NCBI GenBank assembly: GCA_934700335.1
Contig: CAKUXM010000009.1
Coordinates: 1-64,000 of the forward strand
DNA from: an uncultured Candidatus Melainabacteria bacterium
Lineage (GTDB): Bacteria; Cyanobacteriota; Vampirovibrionia; Gastranaerophilales; Gastranaerophilaceae
DNA: 64,000 nt
Reading direction: 5' to 3'
The position numbers and the translations under genes were made by a program. Under the pieces are notes generated by a model. The model searched no databases and was not told the origin of the DNA. It worked only from the letters and a program-made list of their open reading frames with translations. Position 1 is the first letter of the stretch. Each line of letters begins with the position of its first letter. Below are positions 35,433 to 45,166 of the stretch, piece by piece.

Positions 35433-38270
35433 CTATTTAATTTTCTTCAATGATGACACAAAATTATTTGTTTGAACATCACCATCAACTTTTGTTAAGA
35501 ATACTTGTGCTGTTTCTTCGCCACTTTCAAGTTCCGGAAGTTGAGAAAGCTCAGCTGCGTAATAGCTAACTTGTTCTTTAGAATTAAATGGCATTTGATG
35601 AGCAAGGGTTTCAAGCGATAATCTTCTCAAGAAACCGGTAAAGCCTTTTCGTTTACCACTAAATTTTGTGTAAATTCTCAATGATGTATCCATATTTTCT
35701 AGGTTAATTTGACCGATAATAAATGCACTTAATTGAGGTGAAGAAGATTTAATCATAATTCTTTCAGCAATATTATTTTTTATAACGATTGTACCATTAA
35801 TTTTTTTAAATGTACCTTCCGGAACATTTACAATATCCAAGATTGTAGAAGGACTCACCATTACAACTGGGTTTCTAAATATTGCTGCAACATTTAGAAT
35901 ATATTGAACAAGTCCAAGTTTTGCAATTGACCCGTTGTGTATTGCAAATCTAATTTGACCATTCAATTTCATATCTTTATCTGTGTAGAATTCAAGTAAT
36001 GCACTTGCTTTACCAGAAATTTCTTTTGGTAAATTCAATGTAGAAGATGCGATTGCATCAGAATCAACATCTTTTGCCCCTAATCTTACTGAATATGTTT
36101 GTTTTACTAAATCACAATAAACTTTTAATGTAGAAATACCATCTGCAAAATCAAATTTGTTAGATTTGATTTCTAAAATACCTTTTGGTGTCAAAGTCAA
36201 GTTAGCATGTAAATTACCAAAGTTTATAAGTTTGTAATGACCTTTCTTTACGTGGAATTTACAAGCTTTTACTGCAACCATATTTGGCATAAATGCAACT
36301 TGTTCAACATCACTTGAATTTTTTGTAGCTTCAGAAGCTTTTTCAACCTCGAAGTATTTTGTAGGAACATCACTTCTTGAAATCTTCAATTGTGCCATAC
36401 GCTCTTGACGTAGTTTAATTTGTTCTGGAGTCAATTTTGGACGAGGTGCAAATGTTTGCATAACCCTATCAATATCAAGTTCATCAAATGTCATATCTAC
36501 ATTTTGAACAATGATTGGGAATAACATTCTGTTTTGAACAATACCGTCAAGCTTATATTTTGCACGACGAAGGAAACCTTCTGATTTAACATGTACATAA
36601 TTTCTATCAGAAACTATGTCTGCCTTTTTAATAAGTAATCCTGTACCAACAACAAATACGTCAGAGAAATTAATATCTGAATCAATATATGGATTGTTTT
36701 TATCGTGATTGTTATATTTTAATTTACCTTTAAATGTTCCACGTCTAAATATATTTTGACTTACAAGAACGTTAAAAAATTCGCTTGGTAAAATTTCTGG
36801 AACATCAAATGATAATTCATTTATGGCACCAGTTACAATATTAACTTTACTTTTAACTGATACAAGAGGTTTAGAAATTGGTCTACCACTTTCGGCAATA
36901 ATATCAGAAATATAATAGTTTAAATGCTCAATTTCAAGGTCTTCACCCTTCATAATAATTTTGATACCTAAAGCTCTATCAAATTTATCAGAACTAATAG
37001 AAGACTTTTCAATTAACAAATCAGAACCGGCAGGAATTTTTGCACCACCAGCAACTACAACCTTTCCGCTTATGTCGTAGTCAACACGTAAAGCAAATTT
37101 TGATAAACCCACAAGATTTAATCTACAACCTGCAATCTTTGAGATATATCTTGCAAACTCGTCTTCTGCAACACCTGTTACAGCAAGCATTGTATCAGCC
37201 GTTTTCATGTAGTTTTTAACATCTCCAGAAATATCAATTTTGTTTGATTTTCTTGAACCATAAAAACCTTCAACGTCCTTAATTTCAATATCTTTATAGC
37301 CGATTTTGATAAGACCTTTTGTAACGGTAAATGGTAAATCCGCAACAGGTATCAATTTTGCGTTGATTTTATTTATATTAATATTACCCTTTAATCCTTT
37401 ATTTGTTAGATTAAGATTAAAGTTAAAAGAACCATTTAAGTTTTTAAAACAAGCCAAAACTTCTTTTCCGTTTGGAATAATCAAGTTTGAATCAAGAGCT
37501 TGCTTTACGTTGTTAACGTTAAAGTTATTAGATGTAACATCAAAAGTATACTTGTTATTTTTGTCAATGTAACCGTTTACGGCAACCATTGAGCGTTCTA
37601 CGATAAATCTAAAATCATCAACAACAAGTTTTTTATCTTTGATATAAACTTTATCAAAATCTCTAAAGAACAACTTGAAATGTTTATTATCATATTCAAT
37701 ATCAGTCATAACCTTAAAATGCACATATTTCGGTTCTTTTTCTTTAGGAATTTCTATATCTTTTGCTAAAAGTTTTACAGAAACTCTATTGTCTGGTTTG
37801 TAAACTATCATACATTTTTTCAAATATAAAATAGCATTAAACCAATAAACTTCGTATTCAGAAGGTTTTTGTTTTTCGCCTTCCTTCATAGTTAGAGTTT
37901 GTAATTTATTTACATCTGCAAAAATATCATCTGCGCCAAGTTTATTTAAAATTATTTTTTTCAAAAGAATTTTTTCAAAAGAAACGCTACTATCAAGTTT
38001 TTTAACGCTTAAAAGCGTTTCGTTGTTTTTTATTAAACGAATTTCATCTGCTTTAAATTCAATGTTAGGATTTAAAGCAGTTTTCAAAATTGGTTTTTCA
38101 ATAATTAACTCGGCACCAACTTCATTTTTTAGCGTTTCTTTAACATAATCCAAAAATTTAGAATTTGATACAACATTTGGCAACACAAATAAATATAAAG
38201 CAACAGGTATTGAAAGCAATAGAATTACGACTAAAAATAATATTCCTGCTATTTTTAAAAATTTGTTCAT
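35433..38270 (-). CDS. AsmA/YhdP-like envelope lipid-transport protein
   Basis: 945 residues from ATG 38270 (MNKFLKIAGILF), which has GGGGAGA just upstream. An N-terminal membrane helix (8-30) is followed by a long beta-rich region of repeated strands (40-780) and the AsmA-like C-terminal domain (LGLVQYILNVAAIFRNPVVMVSPSTILDIVNVPEGTFKKINGTI near 800-850). Family members bridge inner and outer membrane and carry phospholipids; this fits the other outer-membrane genes here. The exact member (AsmA, YhdP, TamB) is not resolved. Confidence 0.85.
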   Translation of the reverse strand: MNKFLKIAGILFLVVILLLSIPVALYLFVLPNVVSNSKFLDYVKETLKNEVGAELIIEKPILKTALNPNIEFKADEIRLIKNNETLLSVKKLDSSVSFEKILLKKIILNKLGADDIFADVNKLQTLTMKEGEKQKPSEYEVYWFNAILYLKKCMIVYKPDNRVSVKLLAKDIEIPKEKEPKYVHFKVMTDIEYDNKHFKLFFRDFDKVYIKDKKLVVDDFRFIVERSMVAVNGYIDKNNKYTFDVTSNNFNVNNVKQALDSNLIIPNGKEVLACFKNLNGSFNFNLNLTNKGLKGNININKINAKLIPVADLPFTVTKGLIKIGYKDIEIKDVEGFYGSRKSNKIDISGDVKNYMKTADTMLAVTGVAEDEFARYISKIAGCRLNLVGLSKFALRVDYDISGKVVVAGGAKIPAGSDLLIEKSSISSDKFDRALGIKIIMKGEDLEIEHLNYYISDIIAESGRPISKPLVSVKSKVNIVTGAINELSFDVPEILPSEFFNVLVSQNIFRRGTFKGKLKYNNHDKNNPYIDSDINFSDVFVVGTGLLIKKADIVSDRNYVHVKSEGFLRRAKYKLDGIVQNRMLFPIIVQNVDMTFDELDIDRVMQTFAPRPKLTPEQIKLRQERMAQLKISRSDVPTKYFEVEKASEATKNSSDVEQVAFMPNMVAVKACKFHVKKGHYKLINFGNLHANLTLTPKGILEIKSNKFDFADGISTLKVYCDLVKQTYSVRLGAKDVDSDAIASSTLNLPKEISGKASALLEFYTDKDMKLNGQIRFAIHNGSIAKLGLVQYILNVAAIFRNPVVMVSPSTILDIVNVPEGTFKKINGTIVIKNNIAERIMIKSSSPQLSAFIIGQINLENMDTSLRIYTKFSGKRKGFTGFLRRLSLETLAHQMPFNSKEQVSYYAAELSQLPELESGEETAQVFLTKVDGDVQTNNFVSSLKKIK

Positions 38271-38290
38271 TTGTCTCCCCAAATTTTGAC

Positions 38291-38319
38291 TTGAAAATTA
38301 TATCATATTTTATGATAAT
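38291..38319 (+). promoter_or_regulatory. Promoter of the WG-repeat gene, probably leaderless mRNA
   Basis: TTGAAA (38291-38296), 17-base spacer, GATAAT (38314-38319), then only 8 bases to the ATG at 38328. No ribosome site. Confidence 0.55.
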
Positions 38320-38327
38320 ATACGAAT

Positions 38328-39227
38328 ATGAAAAGAATTTTAACCATATTATTTACATTATTATTAATACAAAACATTGGTTTGTGTGCTGATACAAAGT
38401 ATACAACCAGTAACTTAACTGTGTTTTCTGAAAACAATAAATATTATGGTTTAAAGAATGATAAAAACGAAGTTATTGTTAAACCAGAATACAAAAAACT
38501 TATCAGATTAGGTCAATCTGCTTGGATTATCCAAAAGAGAAACAAGTTTGGACTAATCGATTGCGAAGGTAATTATCTTATTGCACCTAAATATCTTCAC
38601 GTAGAAAGACTTTTCAATAAATGGGTAAAATTAGGTAATGAAAAAGATTATGGACTTTACGATGAAACAGGTAAAGCTATCATACCTCCAATTTATAACT
38701 CTATTGAGCCATTATTTGGCGGAAGATTTTTGACATATAAAAACTATAAATATGGTATCTATAACAACAAAGGCGAAATGGTACTTGATAATGAGTATGA
38801 TTACATTTATATGCCAAACCCTAAAACGATGCGTATAAGATACCAAAACAAATGGTATGAAATTGAAAAAATATCAAACGAAGAAGCAATCAAATTACCA
38901 GAAGATGCTGTTAAAGTAAGCCTTGACGGAGACACATTTAAAGTAACAAATATTTTTATAAACACTGGCGTGGGTGCTGGTTATTCTGTAGTAACAGCAA
39001 CAGATTACTTGTTAAAAATCTTTTCAACAATTTCACCTGCATACGAACAAACAATTGATGATTTAATGTTATCACAAGGTGCAGAAACGGTTTCTATATT
39101 TATTAAATTAAGTTGGATTCCAAAGTTCCCATTCGTTTATGCAAAAAAATATTTTAATAATTTAATAGCGCCAAACAACAGTCCTCTTTCTGGTGTAAGA
39201 AATGAAATTAAAGACCAAATGAAATAA
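38328..39227 (+). CDS. Secreted WG-repeat protein
   Basis: 299 residues with a signal peptide (MKRILTILFTLLLIQNIGLCA). Residues 40-175 hold four or more WG (KWG) repeats: YYGLKNDKNEVIVKPEYKKL, KFGLIDCEGNYLIAPKYLHV, DYGLYDETGKAIIPPIYNSI, KYGIYNNKGEMVLDNEYDYI. The C-terminal 120 residues have two hydrophobic stretches and no known domain. WG repeats form short beta propeller-like units of unknown role; probably periplasmic or surface-located. Confidence 0.88.
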   Translation: MKRILTILFTLLLIQNIGLCADTKYTTSNLTVFSENNKYYGLKNDKNEVIVKPEYKKLIRLGQSAWIIQKRNKFGLIDCEGNYLIAPKYLHVERLFNKWVKLGNEKDYGLYDETGKAIIPPIYNSIEPLFGGRFLTYKNYKYGIYNNKGEMVLDNEYDYIYMPNPKTMRIRYQNKWYEIEKISNEEAIKLPEDAVKVSLDGDTFKVTNIFINTGVGAGYSVVTATDYLLKIFSTISPAYEQTIDDLMLSQGAETVSIFIKLSWIPKFPFVYAKKYFNNLIAPNNSPLSGVRNEIKDQMK

Positions 39228-39302
39228 AAATTTTTGGCTTAATACACTAGTAAAATATGGAATAATAGATTATACTAGAAATAAGAGAGGATTAAATTCT
39301 GA

Positions 39303-39686
39303 ATGGCTGACTTAAAGAGAATATTGTATGCCGAAGATGATGAAGACATCAGAACGATTGTCAAGCTTTGCATTGAAAATTTTTCTGAATGTGAAATTGA
39401 ATTTGCAGAAAACGGCAAAATTTTACTTGAAAAAGTTGTGGACTACAAACCGGATTTAATTTTGTTAGACGTTATGATGCCCGAAATGGACGGCATAACA
39501 ACTCTTAAAAACCTAAGAGAACAAGAACAAACCTCTCTTGTACCAGTTATAATCGTATCTGCAAAAGTTCAAGAAACAGAAATCAAAAAATACAAACAAC
39601 AAGATATTCTAGGCGTTATAAGCAAACCATTTGACCCGACTCAATTGTATACTCAAATCTGGAATTTATGGCGCAATCACAAATAG
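39303..39686 (+). CDS. Single-domain response regulator (CheY-like)
   Basis: 127 residues, a receiver domain only. Acidic pocket EDDED (11-15), phospho-acceptor D56 (LILLDVMMPEMDG), T/S switch VIIVSAK and the conserved SKPFDP Lys. First gene of a phosphorelay cluster (REC, Hpt, REC, MshEN-like). GAGAGGA ribosome site. Confidence 0.93.
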   Translation: MADLKRILYAEDDEDIRTIVKLCIENFSECEIEFAENGKILLEKVVDYKPDLILLDVMMPEMDGITTLKNLREQEQTSLVPVIIVSAKVQETEIKKYKQQDILGVISKPFDPTQLYTQIWNLWRNHK

Positions 39687-39696
39687 GTAACAAATA

Positions 39697-40014
39697 ATGA
39701 CAGAAATTTCAGAACAATTTGAAGACTCTTTAAACAAGCTTAAATCGATTTATAGATTAAAACTAAAAGAAGAAATCCCATATTTCGAAAATATTTTAAA
39801 AGAACCTTTCACAAAAGAACTTTTAGAAGATTTGAGAAAGAAAGTTCATAAGCTGAGTGGTTCTGCCGGAATGTATGGTTTCTTAGAACTAAGCACAATA
39901 ACACATGAGTTTGATATTCAATTGCAAGAAATCTTGGAAACAGACTTCACACCTCATGTTCATGTTATAAAAGACCAGATTAGTGGTATTATAAAAGTAA
40001 TAGAGATAATATAA
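39697..40014 (+). CDS. Histidine phosphotransfer (Hpt) protein
   Basis: 105 residues. All-helical with the Hpt signature KKVHKLSGSAGMYGFLELS (H51 the phosphoryl acceptor). A separate Hpt protein between two single-domain receivers implies a multistep relay. 10 bases after the first receiver gene and 11 bases before the second. Confidence 0.9.
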   Translation: MTEISEQFEDSLNKLKSIYRLKLKEEIPYFENILKEPFTKELLEDLRKKVHKLSGSAGMYGFLELSTITHEFDIQLQEILETDFTPHVHVIKDQISGIIKVIEII

Positions 40015-40025
40015 AGGATAGACTT

Positions 40026-40409
40026 TTGCCAAAAGTTATGATTGTAGATGATGACGAATTTATTCGTTATTACCTAAAAAATTTGTTGGAATATATTAAA
40101 TTCACTGTTGTAGCAGAATGCGGAAATGGTGAAGAAATTTTTGATACCTTCTGGGAAACAAAGCCTGATATATTATTATTAGATATTCACATGCCAGGAA
40201 TAAACGGCGACAAATTCTTATTAGATAACAAAGAGTTTATCAAAGACACTTTAGTCATTATTTTAACCATGAGTATTTCCGATGAAATCAAGAAGAACCT
40301 TGAAAAAGAAGGATATACTCATTTCTTGAGAAAAAATATTTCTCCAAAAGACTTGATTAAAACAATCGAAGACACATGGAATGAATATAGTGAAAGTAAA
40401 GAAAAATAA
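40026..40409 (+). CDS. Single-domain response regulator (second receiver)
   Basis: 127 residues. VDDDEF acidic pocket, D53 (ILLLDIHMPGING), T switch LVIILTMS and a conserved Lys (LRKNIS). The start is the TTG at 40026 with AAGGAT upstream; an internal ATG at MIVDDD would remove strand 1. Its stop overlaps the ATG of the next gene by one base. Confidence 0.9.
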   Translation: MPKVMIVDDDEFIRYYLKNLLEYIKFTVVAECGNGEEIFDTFWETKPDILLLDIHMPGINGDKFLLDNKEFIKDTLVIILTMSISDEIKKNLEKEGYTHFLRKNISPKDLIKTIEDTWNEYSESKEK

Positions 40410-40843
40410 TGACAAAAAACTTTGAAACACCAGAATTTTTAAATTATTTGCAAAAAAAGCTAGACTTGGAACCTTTCCTTTTAAGAGATTTAATGAAAGA
40501 ACATTCTATCTTTGAAGCAGTTGATATTCTTGTTTCAAATTACAATATTGATAAAGAAAAAATCGGGCAAATTTTTGGTGGCTACATAGGCTACGCTTAT
40601 GTAGATATTAATAATGTTATCTTTGACCCACAATATATGAAATCTATTCCAAAAGAATACTTAAAAATGCAAGTTGTTTTACCGTTGTATAAGTTTGGTC
40701 CTGCAATAACTGTTGCCACAGCAAGACCTACAAATCCGTACTTGCAAAACAATATTGAAAAACAACTGCATTCTGTAATAAGCTTGGTATTTTCATTTCC
40801 AAGAGATATTATAAATTATATTGAAAAATATTATAAAGAATAA
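40409..40843 (+). CDS. Stand-alone MshEN / GspE N-terminal-like domain
   Basis: 144 residues. The pattern LQKKLDLEPFLLRDLMKEHSIFEAVDILVSNYNIDKEKIGQIFGGYIGYAYVDI and later YLKMQVVLPLYKFGPAITVATARPTNP corresponds to the N-terminal domain of type II secretion / type IV pilus ATPases (T2SSE_N, MshEN), which in several cases binds c-di-GMP. Here no ATPase follows. Coupled by a TAATG overlap to the receiver gene, so it is probably an output or adaptor of the relay. Confidence 0.72.
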   Translation: MTKNFETPEFLNYLQKKLDLEPFLLRDLMKEHSIFEAVDILVSNYNIDKEKIGQIFGGYIGYAYVDINNVIFDPQYMKSIPKEYLKMQVVLPLYKFGPAITVATARPTNPYLQNNIEKQLHSVISLVFSFPRDIINYIEKYYKE

Positions 40844-40848
40844 AGTCT

Positions 40849-42561
40849 TTAGTTTGTTGTTTTTGGAATAAAATCACAATGTAACAACTTAAATGTTACA
40901 TAGAAAATTGTACGTTCTTCGTTTGAAACAACACTTATGTGTCCGTCCATATTTTCAACCAATTGTTTTGTAATATATAGACCCAAACCTGAACCACCAT
41001 AACTTCTTGTATCTGCCGAATCAATTTGAGTGAATTTTTTAAACAAATTATTTAATTTTTCTTCCGGAATAAACGCATTATAGTTTATTACAGAAACTTT
41101 AACTTCAGAACTTGTTACTGACACATGAACATCGATTTTTGAATTTTTCTTTGAAAATTTAATCGCATTTGATACAAGATTTGCAATAATTTGCTTAAAT
41201 CTTTCTCTATCAATATGTGCATAAACATCTTCCACATCGCTCTTAAATCTAATTTTAACTTTGTATTGCATACCATAAGGTATAAGTTCTTTTATTGATT
41301 CTTTAAGTAATGGAATTAAATCCACATCAGCCATATCAAAAGTTAATTTACCAGATTCCAATTTTGAAGCATCAAGGATATTATCGACAAGTTTTTTTAA
41401 TCTAACTGAGTTTTTATCAGTCATTTCCAATAAGTTTTTAACTCTTTCTGTCAAATCATCTTTAAACAATGTCAAAATAAGCTGAATAGAACCAATAATT
41501 GATGTCAAAGGCGTTCTCAATTCATGACTCACAATAGAAATAAATTCTTTTTGAACTCGTTCAACCTTCTTTTCTTCTGTAATATCACGGTGCATACCAG
41601 CAATACCGACAACTTTACCCGCAAAATCGCAAATTGGAACTTTAAAAATTTGAACTACGCAGTTTTCACCCTTAATATCAATTTCACGTTCTGCATAAAC
41701 CATTTGCCCTGTATGAAGAACATAATGATCTTCGACCATAATCAAATTTAAAAATTCATCTGAAACATCATCTCTAAAATAATGTTTACCCAATAATTCT
41801 TTTGCAGTTTTATAAGGACTAATTTTTAATAAATGCTTGTTAACGCAAGTATACTCACCTTTTGTATTTTTATACCACGCAACAAACTGAATTGCTTCAA
41901 TAAGTTTTTCAATACTTCTGTTTTTCAAGTAAATCAAAATGAAGAAGACGAATACGAAAAATATTAAATATGTCGCAAATACGTACCAAGTAAATTTTGC
42001 AAAGACTTTTTCTGTAAAATCAGAATAAGCCCCCGTACCGATAATCCAGCCCCATTTGTCATATTTTATTGCAATAGAACGTTTTATATAAATTTTATCT
42101 TGGCCTTGTTTTACATTTTCTTTTTTCCATTTGTGCTCAATAATTGTTGGAGAATTTGGTTTTGTTTTTAAAGCCTGATTAACCAAGTTTTTGAAAGCAA
42201 CTTTGTCATAATAATTATCTACATCTTCAATATTTATACCTGATTCAATATGAGGGTGAAAAATAATATTCATATCATAATCACCAACCCAAACATAGCC
42301 TGAATCATCAGAATATTTGTAATGTTTTAAAATAGATAATGCTTTTTCTTGAGCTTCTTTTTTAGTAATTTTTTTAGCTTCAACTTGAGAATTCAAATAA
42401 TCAAAAGTGTTATAAACCCTTTTTGCACGATTATAAATTTTGTCATACTCCATTTTGTAAAGAGCATTTTTTACTTGTACCAGTGCAAAAAAGGTAACAA
42501 CTAATGATAAAATTAAAGATGCAATTACAATCTTTTTCTCGAATTTATAATCTCTTCTCAA
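40849..42561 (-). CDS. Membrane sensor histidine kinase, Cache-PAS-HisKA-HATPase
   Basis: 570 residues. Membrane helices at 11-30 and 190-211 bracket an extracytoplasmic single Cache domain (GYVWVGDYDMNIIFHPHIESGIN, WGWIIGTGAYSDF: sCache_2 type). A PAS domain (220-328, AGMHRDITE), then H-box ISIVSHELRTPL (H346), N box QIIANLVSNAIKFSK and G2 YGGSGLGLYITKQLVENMDGHI. It converges with the REC-Hpt-REC-MshEN cluster, 5 bases away, and is the natural phosphate donor for it, though this is inference. Small organic ligands are usual for such Cache domains. Confidence 0.92.
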   Translation of the reverse strand: MRRDYKFEKKIVIASLILSLVVTFFALVQVKNALYKMEYDKIYNRAKRVYNTFDYLNSQVEAKKITKKEAQEKALSILKHYKYSDDSGYVWVGDYDMNIIFHPHIESGINIEDVDNYYDKVAFKNLVNQALKTKPNSPTIIEHKWKKENVKQGQDKIYIKRSIAIKYDKWGWIIGTGAYSDFTEKVFAKFTWYVFATYLIFFVFVFFILIYLKNRSIEKLIEAIQFVAWYKNTKGEYTCVNKHLLKISPYKTAKELLGKHYFRDDVSDEFLNLIMVEDHYVLHTGQMVYAEREIDIKGENCVVQIFKVPICDFAGKVVGIAGMHRDITEEKKVERVQKEFISIVSHELRTPLTSIIGSIQLILTLFKDDLTERVKNLLEMTDKNSVRLKKLVDNILDASKLESGKLTFDMADVDLIPLLKESIKELIPYGMQYKVKIRFKSDVEDVYAHIDRERFKQIIANLVSNAIKFSKKNSKIDVHVSVTSSEVKVSVINYNAFIPEEKLNNLFKKFTQIDSADTRSYGGSGLGLYITKQLVENMDGHISVVSNEERTIFYVTFKLLHCDFIPKTTN

Positions 42562-42579
42562 ATTTCTTCTCCAAATAAA

Positions 42580-43197
42580 TTATCTAATAAAATTTGTTTT
42601 AATTTTATCTTCTGTTTGTGGTAAATCAATACCATTGTTTTTACCAGCTTCAATACATTTCAATAACCAAGCCATATTTTGACCCAAAGTTCTCATAATT
42701 TGTAAACCTTCAATGTCTTGTAAAACTTCTTCTGGCTTGTTTCCGTGAACCATATTCCAATAATTTGAAGAAACAATTGGCATACAGTTTATAGAAAAAT
42801 GTTTATTAATTACGTCCATACTAGCAGTTGTACCAGAACGTCTAGCCGAAACAATTGCGCATGCCGGTTTAAACTTAAACGCTGAACTTCCTGAATAGAA
42901 CATTCTATCCATTGCAGCAAGTAATCTTCCTGATGGGTGAGCGTAATAAACTGGTGAACCAAAAACAAAACCGTCTGCTTGTCTTGCTTTTTCTACATAT
43001 TCATTAATTTTGTCATCAGAAATTACGCATTTACCAGTTTGTCTGCAAGATGCACAACCCATGCAATCTTTTACATCGCCTAAAAATATAATTTCTGTTT
43101 CAATATTTTCTTTATTTAAAGATTTTTCAACTTCTTTTAAAGCTGTATAAGTACAACCTTCTTTTCTGGAACTACCATTAAATAATAAAACTTTCAT
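42580..43197 (-). CDS. NADPH-dependent FMN reductase / iron-sulfur flavoprotein family
   Basis: 205 residues from ATG 43197 (MKVLLFNGSSRKEG), which has AAAGGAT upstream. A flavodoxin-like fold: FNGSSRKEGCT phosphate loop, then CMGCASCRQTGKCV (four Cys, iron-sulfur or structural) and GSPVYYAHPSGRLLAAMDRMFY. Likely reduces FMN or passes electrons to the flavodiiron protein encoded 16 bases upstream on the same strand. Confidence 0.88.
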   Translation of the reverse strand: MKVLLFNGSSRKEGCTYTALKEVEKSLNKENIETEIIFLGDVKDCMGCASCRQTGKCVISDDKINEYVEKARQADGFVFGSPVYYAHPSGRLLAAMDRMFYSGSSAFKFKPACAIVSARRSGTTASMDVINKHFSINCMPIVSSNYWNMVHGNKPEEVLQDIEGLQIMRTLGQNMAWLLKCIEAGKNNGIDLPQTEDKIKTNFIR

Positions 43198-43213
43198 ATT
43201 TATCCTTTCTTGG

Positions 43214-45037
43214 TTAATTTTGTAATGGTTCAAAGTCTTCTGCCCCGTGTTTGCAAAGTGGACAGATGAAATCAGGTGGTAATTCCCAACCTTCATAAAT
43301 ATATCCACAAATTTTACATACAAAACCAACCTTGTGTTCTTTTGGTCTTTCAACTGGTTTTATATTTTTTTGATAATAAGCATAAGTTACAGAAGGTACA
43401 TCTGAAAGGATTTCAGAATTTTCAACCTCTGCAATAAACATGATATTTGTATCAAATTCTTTTTTATCAATAACTTTTGCAGAAATTGTTGTATTTGAGA
43501 ATTTGTTCAAAGCTAAAATACCGTTATCAGTTCTGTATGAATAATTACAATCAGCAAATTTATCATTATCTCTACCAGAACAGAAACCAAATTGTTTAAA
43601 TAAACTAAAAGGTGTTTCTTCTGTCAAAATAGAAATATTGAATTTACCTTTTTTATCAATAACTTCGCAAGTATAATTTTGTTTATTAATAGAAATAGCA
43701 ATAATGTTAGGTTTGCTAGTAATTTGGTTTACAGTATTAATTATACAGCCACAGTCTCTATTATCATTGTCAACAGCAGTAGCAAGATATAAGCCGTAAC
43801 CTATATTCATCATAGAGTTTGTATTTTCACTTCTTACAACAATTGTTTTTAAAATATTTTCAACTAAATTGTCTAAAATCTCCATTTGATTTTGTTTCAT
43901 AGAAGATTTTATTGTAACAACTGGTTCTGTGTAAGTTATGTTTTTCAAACTTGCAAGACTTTCTTTTGTAAGTTTTGCAACAGTTGATGCCCAAGTACCG
44001 TTTTCAATGATAGAAATTGTTCTATTTTGAAGGTTGTGAGATTTCAATTCATTCAAAACAGTTTCCATATTGCTAAAAATGCCAGCATTATAAGTTGAAG
44101 CCGCAATTACAATATGAGAACATCTGAAAGCTTCTGAAACAATGTATGAGAAATGAGTTTTTGAAACATCATACATTTTAATATCTTTAACACCTTTATT
44201 CGCAAGTTTTGTTGCTAATATTTCTGCAACATTTTCAGTGTTACCATAAATTGAGCCGTAAAGTATTAAAACTGTTTCTTCTTCTGGTTCATAAGTGCTC
44301 CATTTTTGATATTTTTCAACAAACCAATTAATTTTGTTTCTCCAAACAGGACCATGAAGAGGACAAATCATTTTTATATCAATATTTGAAGCCTTTTTAA
44401 GTAATGTTTGAACTTGTGGTCCATATTTACCAACAATATTTGTATAATATCTTCTAGCATCACCAAGCCATTCTTCTTCAAAATTAAATTCATCAGCAAA
44501 AAGACTACCACTTAATGCACCAAAGGTACCAAATGCATCAGCAGAGAATAAGATTTTGTCTGTTACATCATAAGTAACCATAACTTCTGGCCAATGCACC
44601 ATTGGTGCCATAACAAATGTTAAAGTATGACGACCAGTATTAAGAATATCACCTTCTTTAACCACTTGAGCTCTTTCATCAATATTAAAATTAAAGAATT
44701 GTTTAATCATACCAACAGTTTTTGCATTACAAATAATTTTTGCATTTGGATATTTGTCAGCAATAATTTGTAAAACAGCGGCATGGTCTGGTTCCATATG
44801 ATTTACGATTATATAATCTAATTCTCTTTCTCCTAATTCATATTCTAAATTTTCTAAAAATTGAGAACAAACAGAAATATCAACGGTATCTAATAAAACT
44901 GTTTTTTCATCTTTTAAAATATAAGAATTGTAAGAAACACCATTTGGAATAGGATATACATTTTCAAACAAAGCTAATCTCCTATCATTTGAACCAATCC
45001 AAACTAAATCTTCAGTTATTTTTCTTGTGTTATACAT
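43214..45037 (-). CDS. Flavodiiron protein fused to flavin-reductase and rubredoxin domains
   Basis: 607 residues. 1-250: metallo-beta-lactamase-like diiron domain with ligands H80, E82, D84, H85, H148, D167, H228. 255-395: flavodoxin domain (LYGSIYGNTENVAEIL). 400-560: flavin reductase-like FMN-binding domain (GLYLATAVDNDNRDCGCIINTVNQIT). 565-607: rubredoxin (CKICG at 574-578, CPLCK at 592-596). Four-electron reduction of O2 to water and/or NO to N2O; the extra domains should let it take electrons from NAD(P)H via flavin and rubredoxin. Cyanobacterial flavodiirons have the reductase but no rubredoxin. Confidence 0.94.
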   Translation of the reverse strand: MYNTRKITEDLVWIGSNDRRLALFENVYPIPNGVSYNSYILKDEKTVLLDTVDISVCSQFLENLEYELGERELDYIIVNHMEPDHAAVLQIIADKYPNAKIICNAKTVGMIKQFFNFNIDERAQVVKEGDILNTGRHTLTFVMAPMVHWPEVMVTYDVTDKILFSADAFGTFGALSGSLFADEFNFEEEWLGDARRYYTNIVGKYGPQVQTLLKKASNIDIKMICPLHGPVWRNKINWFVEKYQKWSTYEPEEETVLILYGSIYGNTENVAEILATKLANKGVKDIKMYDVSKTHFSYIVSEAFRCSHIVIAASTYNAGIFSNMETVLNELKSHNLQNRTISIIENGTWASTVAKLTKESLASLKNITYTEPVVTIKSSMKQNQMEILDNLVENILKTIVVRSENTNSMMNIGYGLYLATAVDNDNRDCGCIINTVNQITSKPNIIAISINKQNYTCEVIDKKGKFNISILTEETPFSLFKQFGFCSGRDNDKFADCNYSYRTDNGILALNKFSNTTISAKVIDKKEFDTNIMFIAEVENSEILSDVPSVTYAYYQKNIKPVERPKEHKVGFVCKICGYIYEGWELPPDFICPLCKHGAEDFEPLQN

Positions 45038-45166
45038 AATTTATTTTCCTTTCTTAATTTTATTATTAAAGTATTTTAGCATAAAAATATTAAGATTATA
45101 TAAATCTAGTAGGTTTTATTTTTGTTGAGAGTAAAATTAAAAATAAGAGAAAAGGAATTGGGAACA

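Noticed and set aside
42580..43353. Longer start for the FMN reductase inside the flavodiiron gene
   Set aside because: The extra 52 residues overlap the rubredoxin domain in another frame; ATG 43197 has a good ribosome site and gives a standard N-terminus.
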